Positions 23,601 through 37,016 of a DNA stretch of 64,000 bases are shown in pieces; within the stretch, counting starts at the first letter, position 1; each line of letters starts with the position of its first letter. The stretch comes from Moniliophthora roreri (lineage: Eukaryota > Basidiomycota > Agaricomycetes > Agaricales > Marasmiaceae): assembly GCA_001466705.2 (NCBI GenBank), contig LATX02000035.1, forward strand, positions 992,001 through 1,056,000. The letters run 5' to 3'. A program made the position numbers and the translations under genes. The notes beneath the pieces are model-generated. The model worked only from the letters and a program-made list of their open reading frames with translations. It was not told where the DNA came from and searched no databases.

Positions 23601-26600
23601 CCGGCACCCAAGGTACAGACGTGCTTTGGCAATGTGTTGATTACGCTACGGAGCCTTCTCTGTACGATCTCAGGAGACGTCACTGTCGAGACACAAACTT
23701 TGGATGCCGACGATAAAGATGGCTTTGGGCCCATCAAGACTACTGCAACGGAGTTCGCAATCGAGACGGGTGGTACCGGAGATGAGAAGAATTCATTAGT
23801 TCGGGTAGCAGACATATGCATTTCTTTTATCGCATTGGTTCCGCTCTTGCAATCATCCTCTGGTGAACCCACTCGAGACCAAGAGTTGATTGATCTTCTG
23901 TCGAACTGCGCCGAAACTCACACGGACACGTTCTTGCTCATTTTCCCGCTCGTTCTGAAGCATGTCCGTAACCGCAGCTTGAATTTGACTACAAACCATC
24001 TCGAGCTCTTCCTTGGGGAGATCGTGGAGATTCGCAGGGCATATGCCTATTCGCGCAACCCCCAACTTTACGCCTTTGCCATTCAGATGTTGGATGCCAC
24101 GATGCACCTCTGGGCCTCCTCGGCAGCGGCAGAATCTGAGGCTGGTAACACGGCCAGAATGGTCTGCAAATGGCTCTCCATGAATCTTCAAAAACAGCGG
24201 TTGACTTCCTGGGGAGTCCGTGATGCGCTAGCTCGCTTGTATGAAAAGTATATCATCATGGATCCCGTGCAGCGATACTGGATTTTGAAAGAAGATGACA
24301 GCGAGGACAAGTATGAATACTTGCCTAGTCTTATACTTCCACAGATGAACTCAGATGAAGATGTTCGAGTCCGCTTCCGAGTGGCTGTCATCACCGCTCG
24401 CCTCTTTTGGGTCGCTACTAAAGTGGGCCAGTCTGCTATGGAACTGTACGGAAACGTCCGGGTATACTATACCGCAGCATTGAAAAAGTAAGGCTCATAA
24501 TCTTCTTGTTTATGTCATCTAAACTTCTTCCCGTGTAGTTTCGAGCACATGGTTACGCGCATCCTTTCTCTCGGAAATATCATGATCGTTAGCTCGGCAG
24601 TCAGACGTGGTCCTTACTGGCATTTATTGGAAACTTGCCAGCACTCGGACGCATATTCACGCCACTTGGAAGCCATATTGAAAGGTGCCGCCTGCAGGAT
24701 GGGATTACCATCTCTCGCGACCCTGTTCGAAGCCTACGCCTCGCAATTAGCGTATTCCATTCGACAAGGAGATTATAACATACTCCGTCTACCCCCTCAC
24801 CTGTTGGGCTACAAGGATCGCAAAGAGTGCGCCCTGGCAACATTCCGAGCTTTCACTCCAACAAATATTCTAGGTCGTGGTAACGATCCAAATGCTGTAC
24901 GGCACGGTCAGGTTCTTTTCCAAAGTCACTGTAAAGCGATTGGCAAAGAACCTGAACAGGGCCTCCGCGAATGTTTCGGGGATATTGTGGCCTACGAGCT
25001 CCTCTCGTGGGCCGTCGATGAGAATGGGACTGTCCACCTGAACCCGGAAGGAATACAGAATCTGCTCCGCATTATGGGCTGTGATGAAAAAGAGTTGAGG
25101 GCTATTATGCGTGAACAACTGGATAGTGTTGTTTCCTCTATCTTGCGCACACTGGGCGATCATGATTTCTCCGAGAGGGGTCCCATTCTAACGGCTCTGA
25201 AGCAGGTCGATGCCGAACAATCATCAACAACTTTTGAAAAGTTGCTGAAGTACCGCACAGCTTCAGATTTCGACGCCCATACACCCAATCTGCCCAACTT
25301 CCCCACTCGCTACATCTTAGTGGTCATCCAATGGCTATTCCAATGGGTTGATAGTCCAAATCTATTTGCCCTTACTTACCACGTTTTGCAAGAGTTGTTC
25401 TCCTGCGTGGAAAACTCACATCTCGTGAACGAACGGCTGAGATTCACCAATGCGATAGCGTTGTGGGTGGCATTGCAGGAGCAGTATTTCAAAAATTCCA
25501 CTCTTCTGCATGCGCTGATTCGGGGAGGATCTTCGCTTTTGATGCAAGCTGATTTAGCTCGCTCCGCACAAGCTATCCTCGAATGGTCTTTCGCCCGTTA
25601 CCGTGAGAATCATCACCGAGATCCCCGGTTCCCTGATAATCTCATCCGTGTCGCTTGCGCATGTCATCGTTACTCCCAACTTTCGGGAAACACGAACACA
25701 GTAGTACTAGGTAAAGAGCTTGTGTCCTGGATCGATTCGCAGGCTTCTGCCCTTGCTGCAGAAGCCAAGCTGGCATCCCAAGTCAAAGTGGCTTTAGCCG
25801 CATGGCCCCACGCTGTTCCACGCGAGTTGACCGACTTGTCCTCATCATTGTCCTATGACGATTTGACCAGAATCCTCAACGATACTCACGTCTCTTCCAA
25901 CAAGTTTCGATCAGTACACCGTCTGCTCGAGCACTCATCGTCCGACAACGGCTCGTCGCAATTCTCGCACTTCAACTTCTGGCGTCTCAAAGAGTGCATA
26001 CCTCTGAAACAGGAGTTGGGCGAAGAAGATGTTCTCGCTTTCACTTCGCTGCTCCTCCTGAATCAAGGCTCTGTGAATAGCTTTGGTAGCGAGCAACTTG
26101 GAAGTCGGGTCAGTGATGTGCATGGTTCTCGTCTGCTCGGTGAAGCCAAGGGTATCATCATCACATCACTGCTTTCTCTCCTGGAATCCAGTGAAACGCG
26201 ACGCAGGGATAGTGCCTATCGCACCTTGCGGCGTCTAATATTGGTGCTAAAGGACAATCAGGACCTCTTGCGTTCGTGGCCTTCACAGTATAATGATGAA
26301 ATCATGTACCTGCAAGTCTATGATACGCCGCGTTTGTCCCTCAGTGCAGAGCGCGACTTGACGGCATTGCAGTCAGAAGGTTTCTTGCAGAGTGCGCAGG
26401 ATTTCAGTGGCTGGGTTGGCAGCCTGGCGGCCCTCTTCAGCGACATTTTGGCAGTGGGCAACATATTTTACGCCCAGTTGTCAACAATCTTACAATCAGA
26501 CTCTCACTTCGCGCAAAATGTGCTACCAATTCTTGTACGAACCATTCTGCAGGAGTCTGCGGAAGGATCTGGTCAAACACCTGCATCCCACTTATCGACA

Positions 26601-29600
26601 TATTTCAGTGCAGTTCTCGAGACCCCGGATGCGGACGTGGACTGTCGAAGATGCATCATCGATATTGTCCTTCACCTGCGTCACATACAGCCCTCCAGTT
26701 CCAATGACGCCCTCGCATACGAGAAATGGCTGACGATCGACCACTTACTCCTCGCAAAGAACGCTGTCATCTGCGGTGCATATACCACGGCACTCCTCTT
26801 TTTGGAACTCGCGGAGGATCAAAGGAGGAATCAGGCGCACGTTGAGCCGTCAGACGAGTACAACGAAGCAGTGGAGCAAGTGATGTATGACATCTACGCC
26901 AACATAGATGAACCGGATGGATTCTACGGTATAAAGGCACAGAATATTCAGGAGTTCCTCATGAAACGTTTCCATCACGAGCAGCAGTGGGAAAAGGCAT
27001 TCCATTTTCATGGAGCGGCCTGGGAGGCAGAGACAAGCGATGTCGCGGAAGCCGAAGGGCTATTGCACTCGTTCCACTCTTACGGTTTCGATCACCTTGC
27101 GAGCCGCTCCTTGATGAATTCCAGCTCGGTCCAAAAACCCAATCTATCTCTTACATATCAACTAGGCTGGCGGACTGAGACTTGGGACTTACCTGATCTC
27201 AATGACAAGCATTGTCCTGGAGCTTCTCTGTATTTCGCTCTCCGTTCGCTACATCGAGAGCGTGACACGCGAGTATCCGAAAAGGTCGTTCTGGAGGTAC
27301 TTTTCCGCGAAATGGATCATCTTCGTACACTAGGTTCAGAAAATATTGCGCAGATACGCGAAGCTGTCAAGAATCTCATGTCGCTCAGTCAGGCCACGCT
27401 TTGGATGCAATATCCCATGTCAAAGCGTATGAAAGCTGGTCAGCACATATTAGAAGCCTGGGATACATCAATCGATTCTGGATTCCGGTACGTCTTCGCT
27501 GGTGTTCTCAAGCCTGTGACTAAGATTTGAGCAGATTTGAGGATTTATACAACATAATGTCGACACGCATTTCACTGCTGCGTTCGGCCCGACAAAGAGA
27601 GGAACAACAACAAATCGGTGGTCTCAGGTCTCCGTTCAGCAGAGACTTACTAGAGAGCGAGAAACAGTGCCTTCTGCAGCTCTCACGTGCTGCCCGTGAT
27701 GCCCTACAACCTCAGATTGCGCTGAATTCTGTGACACGTGCGAGGAGGCTTGAAAAACCCTCCTCTGACGTTAAGAGCCGTGAATCGTTCGCAACTTTGG
27801 AGGAGTATGCTTCAGTGCTCTGGCTACATCAGGAAGAAAAGCAAGCGGTAAATTCTTTGATGATCCTTCGCAAGGAACTCCCAGATGTAGCCCGAGACCA
27901 GACGTTGGATATTAAGGGAGCTATTCGGGGTGCTTGCTTGAACGCTCGATTGGTACGTTCAGCGGTTCTCCGGTCATAGCAACATTGACAAGTGGATTAC
28001 AGGGGTCATGGACCGCGCAGGCATGCTTAGAGAAGCCGTCGTATATTTGGGACGAATTCTTTTTGCGCGCATCGAAATACCTCAACGTGAACTCGGATGA
28101 GTCGAAGGAATCGAAAGAGGCTCGAGCCTCAGTCTACCATGAATGTGCAATTTTCGCTGAGCATCAATACTACGCAAATGCACAATCTCCCGATGTCATA
28201 CGCTGGAAGGTTTACATGGAACGCAAAGTGAAGGAAATCAGTAATCTCACCGCGGAACTCGTGAACTATTCTTCTTCAAGCGAGGAGTACAAAGCCATTA
28301 ATCAGATTATCGCCAAATCCAAGAAGGTCCGACAACAGGATGAAGAGGCGCTCAAGAAACATAACGAAGATCGTGATAAATTCTTGAAACGCGCCATCGA
28401 AATGTACTCCTATTGCTTGAACGAGTCAGATGAATTTGATCACGACACACCCATCCGACTTTGTTCCCTATGGCTCGCCAACTTCGACAATTCAGCCATA
28501 CTGAAATCCTTGAAGACCGCATTGGAACGGGTTCCCTCCAGAAAGTTCGTCTTTTTGGCTGTAAGTTCTGCATCCCCACCTCTTCTCTTTGCCAGACTGA
28601 CGACTTTGTTGCTAGCATCAACTGACTGCCAGACTGTCGTCTGGAAGCGGAGCACAGGCAAATCTACAAGCCTTGATCTGTCGTATGTGCGCGGAACATC
28701 CCTTCCACAGTCTCTATCAGGTCTTTTGTCTGAAGCCTCCAAGGCAAGATGAGAACTCATCCAGGCGTACTTCACAGAGACATTCAAAGGCACCTTCACC
28801 TGCCGTGCAGACTGATCGTTCTGCTGCTGCCGATACTATACTGCAACGCCTCCGTAACGATGGAAGAGTTCAGGAACGGTTACTCGCAATGGAGGAGCTC
28901 TGCTTCGCCTCACTCCAGTGGGCAGACTACCCCGTGAAGAAGAACAGGGATATTGCTTCAAATAAGAGCCATGATATTCCCGGCCATCTTAACATTCTCA
29001 AGTTGGCGAAGTGTCGAGGGAAGGTTCCGGTAATCACAGTGCAAGTTCCCATTGACTCCACCATGGCGTACCAACACTGCGTGTGGATAGAGAAATATGT
29101 TCCCAAGTACGAGTTGGTTGGCGGCATCAGCCGACCCAAGATATGTACCTGTCTTGGATCCGATGGGGTACAATATAAGCAACTGGTAATTGCATCCTTT
29201 ACTCACGCTTACATCTTTTACTAATGGGGTCCTAGTTCAAAGGAGAGCAATCCGACGACCTTCGTCAAGACGCCGTCATGGAACAAGTCTTTCAACTTGT
29301 CAATACAGTTCTCTCGCGAGACAGAGAGACGCGGAGAAGGTTCCTGCAAGTCCGCGATTACAAGGTCATACCTCTGGACACCCAAGCCGGTGTCATAGAG
29401 TTTGTGAAGGGCACGATCACTGTCAGGACTTGGTTAGACAAAGCTCACCCGAAGTACGTTTCACCTCTTCCGAGGCTCGTCTTTTTCTCTGACTTTATAA
29501 GATATCGACCGAATGATGACAATGGGGTCATCAAGCATTTTGGCAGTAAAATAAACACCCTAAAAGACAACAATGAACGACTTCGGTATTACCTCCAAAT

Positions 29601-30449
29601 CCGCAAAAAGTTCCGACCTGTCTTACGATACTGGTTCATGGAAAAACATAAAGCACCAGTCTCATGGTTTGGGATGCGTTTGAACTACACTCGTAGTGTC
29701 GCCACAACCTCCATTGTTGGTCACATACTTGGACTGGGAGATCGCCATACATCCAATATCTTACTGGACAACGACAGTGGTGAAGTTGTGCATATCGATC
29801 TGGGGATTGCGTTCGACCAGGTGCGTGTCTGTTATTCATGGTTACTAGGTTGTTTGCTGACCGGCTACGCAGGGTAAACTGCTGCCAGTTCCAGAGGTAG
29901 TTCCCTTCCGAATGACAGAAGACATGGTGGATGGAATGGGTATGTCGGGTACAGAAGGCGTGTTCCAACGTTGCGCTGAAGAGACGCTGCGAGTGTTACG
30001 CGAAGGCTCTGAAATTATCATGACAGTACTGGAAGTTTTCCGACATGATCCATTACACAATTGGTTCGTGGCTTTTCACCCTCTTTGACCAAGATACTGA
30101 CTGTTCACTATATAGGACGTTGAGTGATGAGAAACTACGACAGGTCCAAGATCCCCAAACTAACAATCAGAACCACCCTACTGCCAACACACTAACGAAT
30201 CTACCGGCTATTGGTATCGGGATCACGATGGACAGTCACACAGCTGAAGAAGATGCTGATCGTGCCCTGTCCTCGGTTGCCCGGAAATTGGATAAGAAGC
30301 TGAGCGTTGCCACGGTTATTCGAGGTCTTGTTGCTGAAGCGAAAGATCCTGCCAACCTGTCAAGACTGTTCGGAGGTGAGTGCCGTTCCTGACCATGGAG
30401 CTGAAGTGGGGAGACTCAAGTAACTTTAGGCTGGGGTGCACACTACTGA
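20673..30449 (+). CDS. TEL1: Tel1/ATM serine/threonine kinase (PIKK family)
   Basis: Twelve exons (20673-22013, 22067-23560, 23613-24487, 24539-27487, 27535-27952, 28003-28560, 28616-29185, 29236-29453, 29502-29820, 29873-30063, 30116-30375, 30430-30449) give 3070 residues in one frame, a normal size for Tel1. The N-terminus ([20 protein letters not shown]) matches the TAN region. The FAT domain has [13 protein letters not shown]. The kinase has [18 protein letters not shown], the catalytic [12 protein letters not shown] near residue 2890 and the metal-binding [12 protein letters not shown] (DLG in place of DFG, as in this family). [18 protein letters not shown] is typical of Tel1/ATM. The FATC domain ends LFGGWGAHY, with its last residues in a 20-nt exon. 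Role: double-strand break signalling and telomere maintenance in the nucleus. Confidence 0.95.
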
Positions 30450-31808
30450 TATCTTTTATCTTATGAAAACTGGAATGTTAATCATAGACACTGCTGCACT
30501 TCGACATACGCATTTGTACCAACATCACACAAAGCTCGACATTTGTATTGTTTGTATTGTATTCCATCTACCTGTCGTTAATTAGGTACAGGATTGGGGA
30601 GTATTTATGCTCATCTTAACTAGGCCATGAATGGGATGCGAAGAGACCAAGTCGACTGTTGTGATCCATAATCGATATGGTAGTAATTCTTCCAGGAACA
30701 GCGGAAATTGCGTTCAATGAAGGATCAGCGTCGAGATCCGCGAGGGGATGTGGGCCGAGGATGGCCATGTCAACACAAGAGCAGGAATTAACAAAGAGCA
30801 GGTTGCGTATGACCCCGAGATTGCAGCCGTTTCTTTCAACTATTAAATAATTTGTTGGCAGATCATCACAAACAAGGTCAATTGACAGTGTCACTCAGCC
30901 AAGTCTTCGTGTCGAGGCAAGATCTCTGAAAAGTCCAAATAAGTGGCGACTCTGCAATATGTTGCGTGTAGGTCTGGATACCTCGGCGATGGTGCTTCGA
31001 TCCGTTGAGTACTACGGTTTTCCCGCCAGAACCAAATCGTCTTGGGTAGCTTGCACTCATAGAGCTTCGTTCAACAAGAAATAAGCGAGCTAATTAAGAA
31101 AAGATATCGAATAGCCCACTCTACCTGTGGCCCCGAGGCATAGGGCCATCCTGGCAGAAGCTTCACGGTTTTCTTCGGAAAATAAAAGGACGTTGCAAAG
31201 CTGATCATCCACAGGAATGGGAGACCCACTGAATTGCTCGATGTTAATCCGTGCACAGGAGGAATTCTACCACGCTATCAACAAATGATCGCAAGCAGGA
31301 AGAGAACACTTACGAATTCTTCAAAGTGTGGACAAGATTTAGTGGGTATTTCCAAGGTTCGGTGAATTCGTGTGGAATAATGTACCTTGACGATGGGATA
31401 GGCTCGGTCGGTTGTGTCAGAGTCTGTACCAGTGCTCCTTGGATGGGACGAAAGACGCAATAAATAGCGTAGACATGGGGGTTATGTTGCCAAAGGTCTC
31501 CTGACGCCTTGCGGCAGCCCAGAGCAGAATGGTCCACACGGGGGCATTGGATATTAACCTAGTTCCCCAAGACGTCACAAGTTCACCTGCTAGACTCGTA
31601 TGGGCTTAAGATGTATTGAAGCCAACATTTGCACCGCGCCAGCGGAACGTGTTCGGCTGGGGAGAGGGAATACAGTTCTGATTCACTCATATCCCGGTGC
31701 CATGGGCGGCGCTGACACTTACTGTCTGGTCAGTGTTTTTTGTTTCTTGCGTTTAAAAGCGTCTTTGACCTAACAAAGCTCGCAGCTGACAGGCAATCGA
31801 TACCAACA
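30450..31808. other. Intergenic region with possible membrane-protein remnant
   Basis: This 1.36-kb stretch follows TEL1. Its central part has protein-like minus-strand pieces listed separately. I see no intact gene. Confidence 0.4.
30620..31560 (-). pseudogene. Possible decayed membrane-protein gene
   Basis: On the minus strand, pieces such as QPTEPIPSSRYIIPHEFTEP and GLPFLWMISFATSFYFPKK could be joined by a 50-nt intron after LVHTLKNS. A further piece reads FLEELLPYRLWITTVDLVSS. Stops and frame changes separate the pieces, and I cannot find a start or a full frame. The hydrophobic segments suggest a membrane protein; the family is not recognised. Confidence 0.25.
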
Positions 31809-33172
31809 TGGCGTGCATACAGTTCGTGGCCCCCCTTAAGGTGTTATTAAAGTGTCCTCATTCCATGACAGCTGGTAGACCAAATCAGAGACACCTGGCT
31901 TGAACGAATTGATGAAATACCTCGCCCATCCGAAGAATTGCTGCAGAAACTGTTCTATAACCAAGAAGATGTGCAAGACTCGAAGAATTTCGTTATCATC
32001 ACTCCGTATGAGAGGATGGCTTCCGGTGACGTTGTTGTGCTGGACGGCTTTGATCACCCTCGTGCGTGTGTGTGTCCCGTCTCTTTTGAGAATTAACCAA
32101 GCTCAGATCCCCCATTGTTGCAGCACCTGCGGCACCTTCGCCCCACAACGTCACCGCAATCTTCCATGTCGTTCCCGGAAACAATCCAGACCTTGCGGAC
32201 TATCGTTCCTCTGCAAATCCCAACGTGCACTACACCGTGTCATCCTACGGTGCAACGCGTATCATAACTTTTTCTGCATGGCGGATTCTCGTAGGACGAT
32301 TCCCGAAATACCACTGGCCTTCGATATTATACTCAATTTGCAAACATCGTCCTGCATACCTAGAGGGTGTCCAACAAGGGCCTACAGCGAGAATACGGGA
32401 ACAGTTCGCAAACTGGGTTCGGGTCGCCGATTTTGAGGAGGAGATCGCGCGGCGGGAGTCAGACCCGGTTGAACAACCCTCGGAGGAGGAGGATGACTGG
32501 TATTCTGACTATCACAAGGCATGGTACAGGCTCCTTATGAGCAAGGACAAAACCACAGAGCAGATAGTCGAGGAAGCTTGGTTGGGTAAGGGAAACATGT
32601 ATTGCTTCGTGAGGCCCGATCGGTCTGTATCTTGGTCCGAACTGCTCAAGTCTCTGCGTAATCTGATCTTTGCTTATTTTAGCTTCCCAGTGGCAGAGAC
32701 ACACTTATATCCTGCTCTCCTCAAAATTGATGCCACGAACCAACCCAGGACCCTCGCACCATTGCCAAATCTTACGTCGCTTCCCTTGGATATCTATCAT
32801 TATCTCTGTTCGACATTCCTGACTCCCAAGTCCGTTCTTACTCTCGTATCATTGAACCGTCACCTCCGGTCACTTCTTCTACCTAACGTTGACGCACTGG
32901 TTCACAAGTGCCTGACTAAACTGCAACCCTATTACCTTCCCATCGCCGACGCACCTTGCCCTAATGGTGACGGCGAAATCAAGTGGTGGAGGGACAAATG
33001 GAAGAAACACGACATATCCGCTGGCGCTGATGGCAGAGAGCATTCAAACATCCCTTGGATGCAATACGCTCGTGCTTGCTCGAAAAGCACGAGCATGAAG
33101 AACAGAAAAAGAATCTGGGGAATTGTGGATCAAGTCGAACGTATCGCACGGGAGCGAGCATTGCTGCATTGA
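31809..33172 (+). CDS. F-box protein of unknown substrate
   Basis: The main exon runs from about 32123 to the stop at 33170-33172. It joins through an intron (donor GTGCGT near 32061) to an exon starting near 31873 (LVDQIRDTWLERIDEIPRPS, then VIITPYERMASGDVVVLDGF). An F-box is clear near the middle: LTSLPLDIYHYLCSTFLTP, then SVLTLVSLNRHLRSLLLP. A C-terminal Trp-rich part follows (IKWWRDKWKKHD). F-box proteins link targets to SCF ubiquitin ligases. The first exon is uncertain: an ATG at 31809 fits the frame but would need a 31-nt intron, too short for splicing, so the true start may lie elsewhere. No substrate domain such as LRR or WD40 is visible. Confidence 0.65.
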
Positions 33173-33235
33173 TTGAGTTTATTGTCATTCGTTACTATAT
33201 GGATTTCAATGGATGTACAACAAACATGAATACTT

Positions 33236-35642
33236 TCAATCCACGTGTAGGTTCCTCTTGGTGACAATCAACGGAATTTGCATTCCCTTGTCCAATTTGC
33301 CCTCGATCATTGGGAAGACCACGCCCGCACGACATGGTACAATTTTGAGCCCTTCTGGCGAGAGAGATATCTCGAATCGCTCCAGTACCGAGGTGATAAT
33401 CGTTTGTATTTCGATCAGCCTGGGAGACCGTAAGACTGAGGAACGACTACGTGTGGATAGGACCTACGCAAAACGCCAGCTATCGCGTCGTGCCCAAGAT
33501 TCATCAGCAGGATAAACTTGGTTAAGCGAAGTCAACACATACCCAATACATCCCTGAACACCTCCACCTAGAACAACCCCGTTAAAATATGCGGGTCTAC
33601 GAAAGGCTTGTTCCCACTTACTGAAACTCATGCTATACCGAGAGGAGCCATTTAACTACTCGAGCATGTCGCTGGGATAACCGGTTACTCACAGGTTCGA
33701 AAAGACTCCAACGGTAATATCCTGTTTCTTTCTCAACTCAGGATCCAGGAAACGAGAAGGATTCCATTTATTGGTGTCCTCTCCCCATACCTCTCTCATT
33801 CTATCTCCTACCATCAGCTCCCGAACAGAAATGGAGAGTGACACCTACTTGTGATAGGACTCAAAGTCAAGTAAGACCCGCTGTCCTTTTTTCACGGGGA
33901 GGCTAGTGAGAGGTTTGCCCGTCGTCTGAGAGATGATCGTAGTAGCCAGCGGAATCGTGTCGTCGCAAGACGCTTGGCGAGCAATGAAAGAGATGACAGA
34001 GTGGAAGCGGAGATTTTCCTACGTGCGTGAAAAGTTGAGCAATTGCTGCATATGAAAGGAGAGCGACCACCATACTTTGATCACAGCGTTGAAATATGGC
34101 ATGGCATCGTAATCAGCGACTGCGAATTCAGTATCGAACCCAATTTTGGCCCGAACTGCTTTGATCTCCTCCACGATACGCATTTGATCTTCTGGGTGAT
34201 TTGCCAACTCGTAGATGAGCCACGATGTGGTTGTGCCTGTTGTACCATGTCCAGCTTGAATGATTGTACTGGTTGGAGAAGGATAAGGAAAGATCGAAGC
34301 GAGTAAAATTCCTCGACTCACGCGGTTTGCGCAATGACTTCCTCATCATTCATGCGTTTGTTTGGCTCTTCAGCTTTGTAGGAACGCACTTAAGGGACAG
34401 TGTAAGTTTGAACTTGCCCAGAGGTGAAAGGACCCACAAATGACGCTAAGAATATCCTTCTTGGATTCATCGTTGAAAGCATCATTATCCTTTGCCTTTG
34501 AAAGGATATCGACAGCGTTGACGCGACGCACATTCCCGGCCATCCGGAAAATACGGGACTCCTTGGTTTCGAAGAGGTGGAATACCTTGAGTGAAACCGA
34601 GAGGGGAATATGTCGTCGGACAGCACGCGCAAGCAAATCCCAGCGAGAGGGACGGCGCAATGCGACGCTAATGAGTGACAGCGTTAGCAAACAATAGCAG
34701 GGATCGGTTGAAATATGTATATACTGTGTCCTTCTATTCGACTTCATCAAATTGTCAGTGTCAGATTTACCCTCAACGGCACCAAAAGTATGGCCAAAAG
34801 TTGCTAAACAGGACGTAACGTGAATATGTGAATTCCTTGGAGTGGACAAGCGACTCACATTCACCGATAGCATCCAGGGATATTCTGGTAGCCCAGTCAG
34901 CCATGTCAACAACATTTTCTCCTCTTGATACTAGTTCGTTGAGCAAGTCCAGTCGCTGTAAACGAGTGGCATCAGCAAGAAGCACTAAATAAGATCCAGG
35001 AACGATGACGTGCCTCCTTAGTCGCTTTCTGAAAGAGAACGAGGAATTCCCTTAGCTGTGCCGTTGAGAAAGCTGGGTTAAGGAGCTTCCGCTGACGCTG
35101 GTGAGATTTCCCTACCACAACATCAGAGACTGTGCAAGCCCAGGAGGAGTGTGACGAACCATGAGCAGAGAGTAACCCATCTCCTGCGACCGTAGCCGAG
35201 AAAAATCGTATGTCGTCTGGTTTTCGGTAACCGTACGCAGAGGTGTGCAAGCAGTGCTGTAATGCTCTAGGGTCCGCTATGAACAGCAACTCGCTCTGTA
35301 ATTACCGTGAAATTGGGCTACACGCGAGCATTGACAAGGACGTACCCAAAAGCAACCCGGTATCTTGTAGACTGGACCATACTCAGCACGCCATTTCGTG
35401 AGCTTCTCAAATGGTTTATCATTCGATGATTCTAAATCGTGTTCGAGCCCTCGTCCCGGCTCAGTCACAGGGAAAATATGGTCAGGGAAGCACATACCGA
35501 ACAGGGATCGACTAGGTGAAGGTCCAGGCACATAGTCAAGTGAGGATTTCCGCAGGAGGCTAAAAATCAGGAAAACTAAGGTAGCTGCTAGCCCAATTAT
35601 CACTAGCTCGAAAGATGACGGAGTTCCAAGCGAGACGAACAT
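33236..35642 (-). CDS. Cytochrome P450 monooxygenase
   Basis: A multi-exon P450 with an N-terminal membrane anchor (ELVIIGLAATLVFLIFSLL) and the proline hinge YVPGPSPSRSLFG. Further landmarks are QRKLLNPAFS (C-helix), the I-helix AGHGTTGTTTSW, the K-helix ENLR (ExxR), the KWNPSRFLD block and the haem loop FSGGVQGCIGWRFA. The haem loop spans four exons: exon ends fall after MSFS, GCIG and WRFA, leaving mini-exons of about 25 and 9 nt. The stop is at 33236-33238. It is a class II enzyme anchored in the ER and fed by a P450 reductase. I do not assign a CYP family or substrate, and no other biosynthetic genes lie beside it. Confidence 0.9.
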
Positions 35643-36232
35643 CGCGTACCGATTGAGTGGGGAAAAGAACACGAAGTAGGACAATTGCAATGCACTAGGG
35701 CGTGCTTTTAAGTGAAGATATGATACCGATCCGGACCATTCGAAAGACCCTGACAAGAAATATTTGAAGATATTCGATCGCGAATGCCGAAGGAATAGAA
35801 GATAGACATGATATCGAATCGGAACTGGGAGAGAACTAACTTTCCAGCTTCGGCAGCTTGAAGAGACCTGTCTAGCCTGTGTTGATGTCGAGTTATAGTG
35901 GCATTGAGTACAACCTTTCTGCTGGGGCCAGAGGAGAATCAAGGCAGATGAACCGCAGGTCCTGTGATGCTGCGTACAAGTTCACGGGGGCGGAACACAG
36001 GGAAGGCTAAACTATCAGCGCCGGGGCAGTCTTATCTTATCCTCCAATAAGCCCTGGTGGTGTGTAGAAGGTATTGTCAAAACCTATGTAATTATTGGCG
36101 ACGAGAAGTACAGCGACAGGGCGACTCTAGTCTTTTTCCGTTCGCGAATACTCAGGATCATTTCTCCGAGGCCCGGCATGCTCTGAATTGTCTCCCTTCC
36201 GGCGTATAACGGATATCCCATAGGCCGACCTT
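35643..36232. other. Intergenic region, no gene seen
   Basis: This 590-bp gap lies between the P450 start and the RPC19 stop, both on the minus strand, and should hold the P450 promoter. I see nothing else that I can support. Confidence 0.5.
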
Positions 36233-37016
36233 CTAGCTCTTCTCTTCCCATCTCTCGTAGTCGTCATGTTGCAGACTGTCGTTGTATTTGTCTGAAACCA
36301 CTTCACAAAGGTCGTCAAGATCGGAGAGGGCTTTGATAAGGGCATCGAGAGATGAGAGACCGTCTAAAGAATAGGAAGGGATTAGAAACCAGTTCATCGA
36401 GGGAGATCAGAAGCACGCACCGTACATCTGAATGCGAACCTGAATGTTCGGTTCAGAAGGATGTGGGACGCTGAGACGAGTTAGTTAGTAACCTATGAAG
36501 AAATGAAAAGAAGAGTATTGATAAAAGTTCGACATAGTAACACCAAGTAAAGAAAAGCAGTGTTGAGCTCGACGCCGCAACACGAGGTACAACATTTTGG
36601 CTCGATACTTCGGGAGAATGCGACGCCATGAGGCTGACAAGAGATTAACGAACAAAAGAAAGATGTAGAAGCTGTTATTCTCATCGGTGATGGTACGTTC
36701 CTCGATGAGCACGAAAGGGATAATCTTTTTGTGTTGAAAGCAACAAAAGTACCTGTATCCGCAAAACTCGACCTTGGGACTGTCAAATTATTAGTATAGT
36801 ATGTTGATGCACGGAAAGGTGGCACACTTTTTCATAAGCATCCATCTTAACGCATTCCCAATGGTATGTGATTCGTCGTGTATTTGGTAGGTCGCAGCAG
36901 ACAAGTCTGGTGTTGCACCCTTCATCTACATATCTCATGTTGAGTTCAGTGAAGATGATCATTAGATAATAAAATAGAACATACAATTCTGATCTTGGGT
37001 ATGGAAGACTCTGCCA
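36233..37016 (-). CDS. RPC19: RNA polymerase I and III shared subunit Rpc19 (RPAC2)
   Basis: Five exons give 112 residues, a usual length for this small subunit of RNA polymerases I and III. The spliced protein reads MKGATPDLSAATYQIHDESH, TIGNALRWMLMKNPKVEFCG, YSVPHPSEPNIQVRIQMYDG, matching the conserved RPB11-like fold (DESHTLGN, N-x-x-V-x-F-x-G-Y, PHP). Rpc19 pairs with Rpc40 in an alpha-like dimer in the nucleus. Start ATG is at 37016, stop TAG at 36233-36235. The intron between GY and SVPHP (36471-36752) is 282 nt, about five times longer than its neighbours here. It contains open frames that I treat as chance. Confidence 0.92.

Noticed and set aside
36485..36825. Two minus-strand frames of 75 and 110 codons
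   Set aside because: They lie mostly in the long intron of RPC19 and have no start or domain support.
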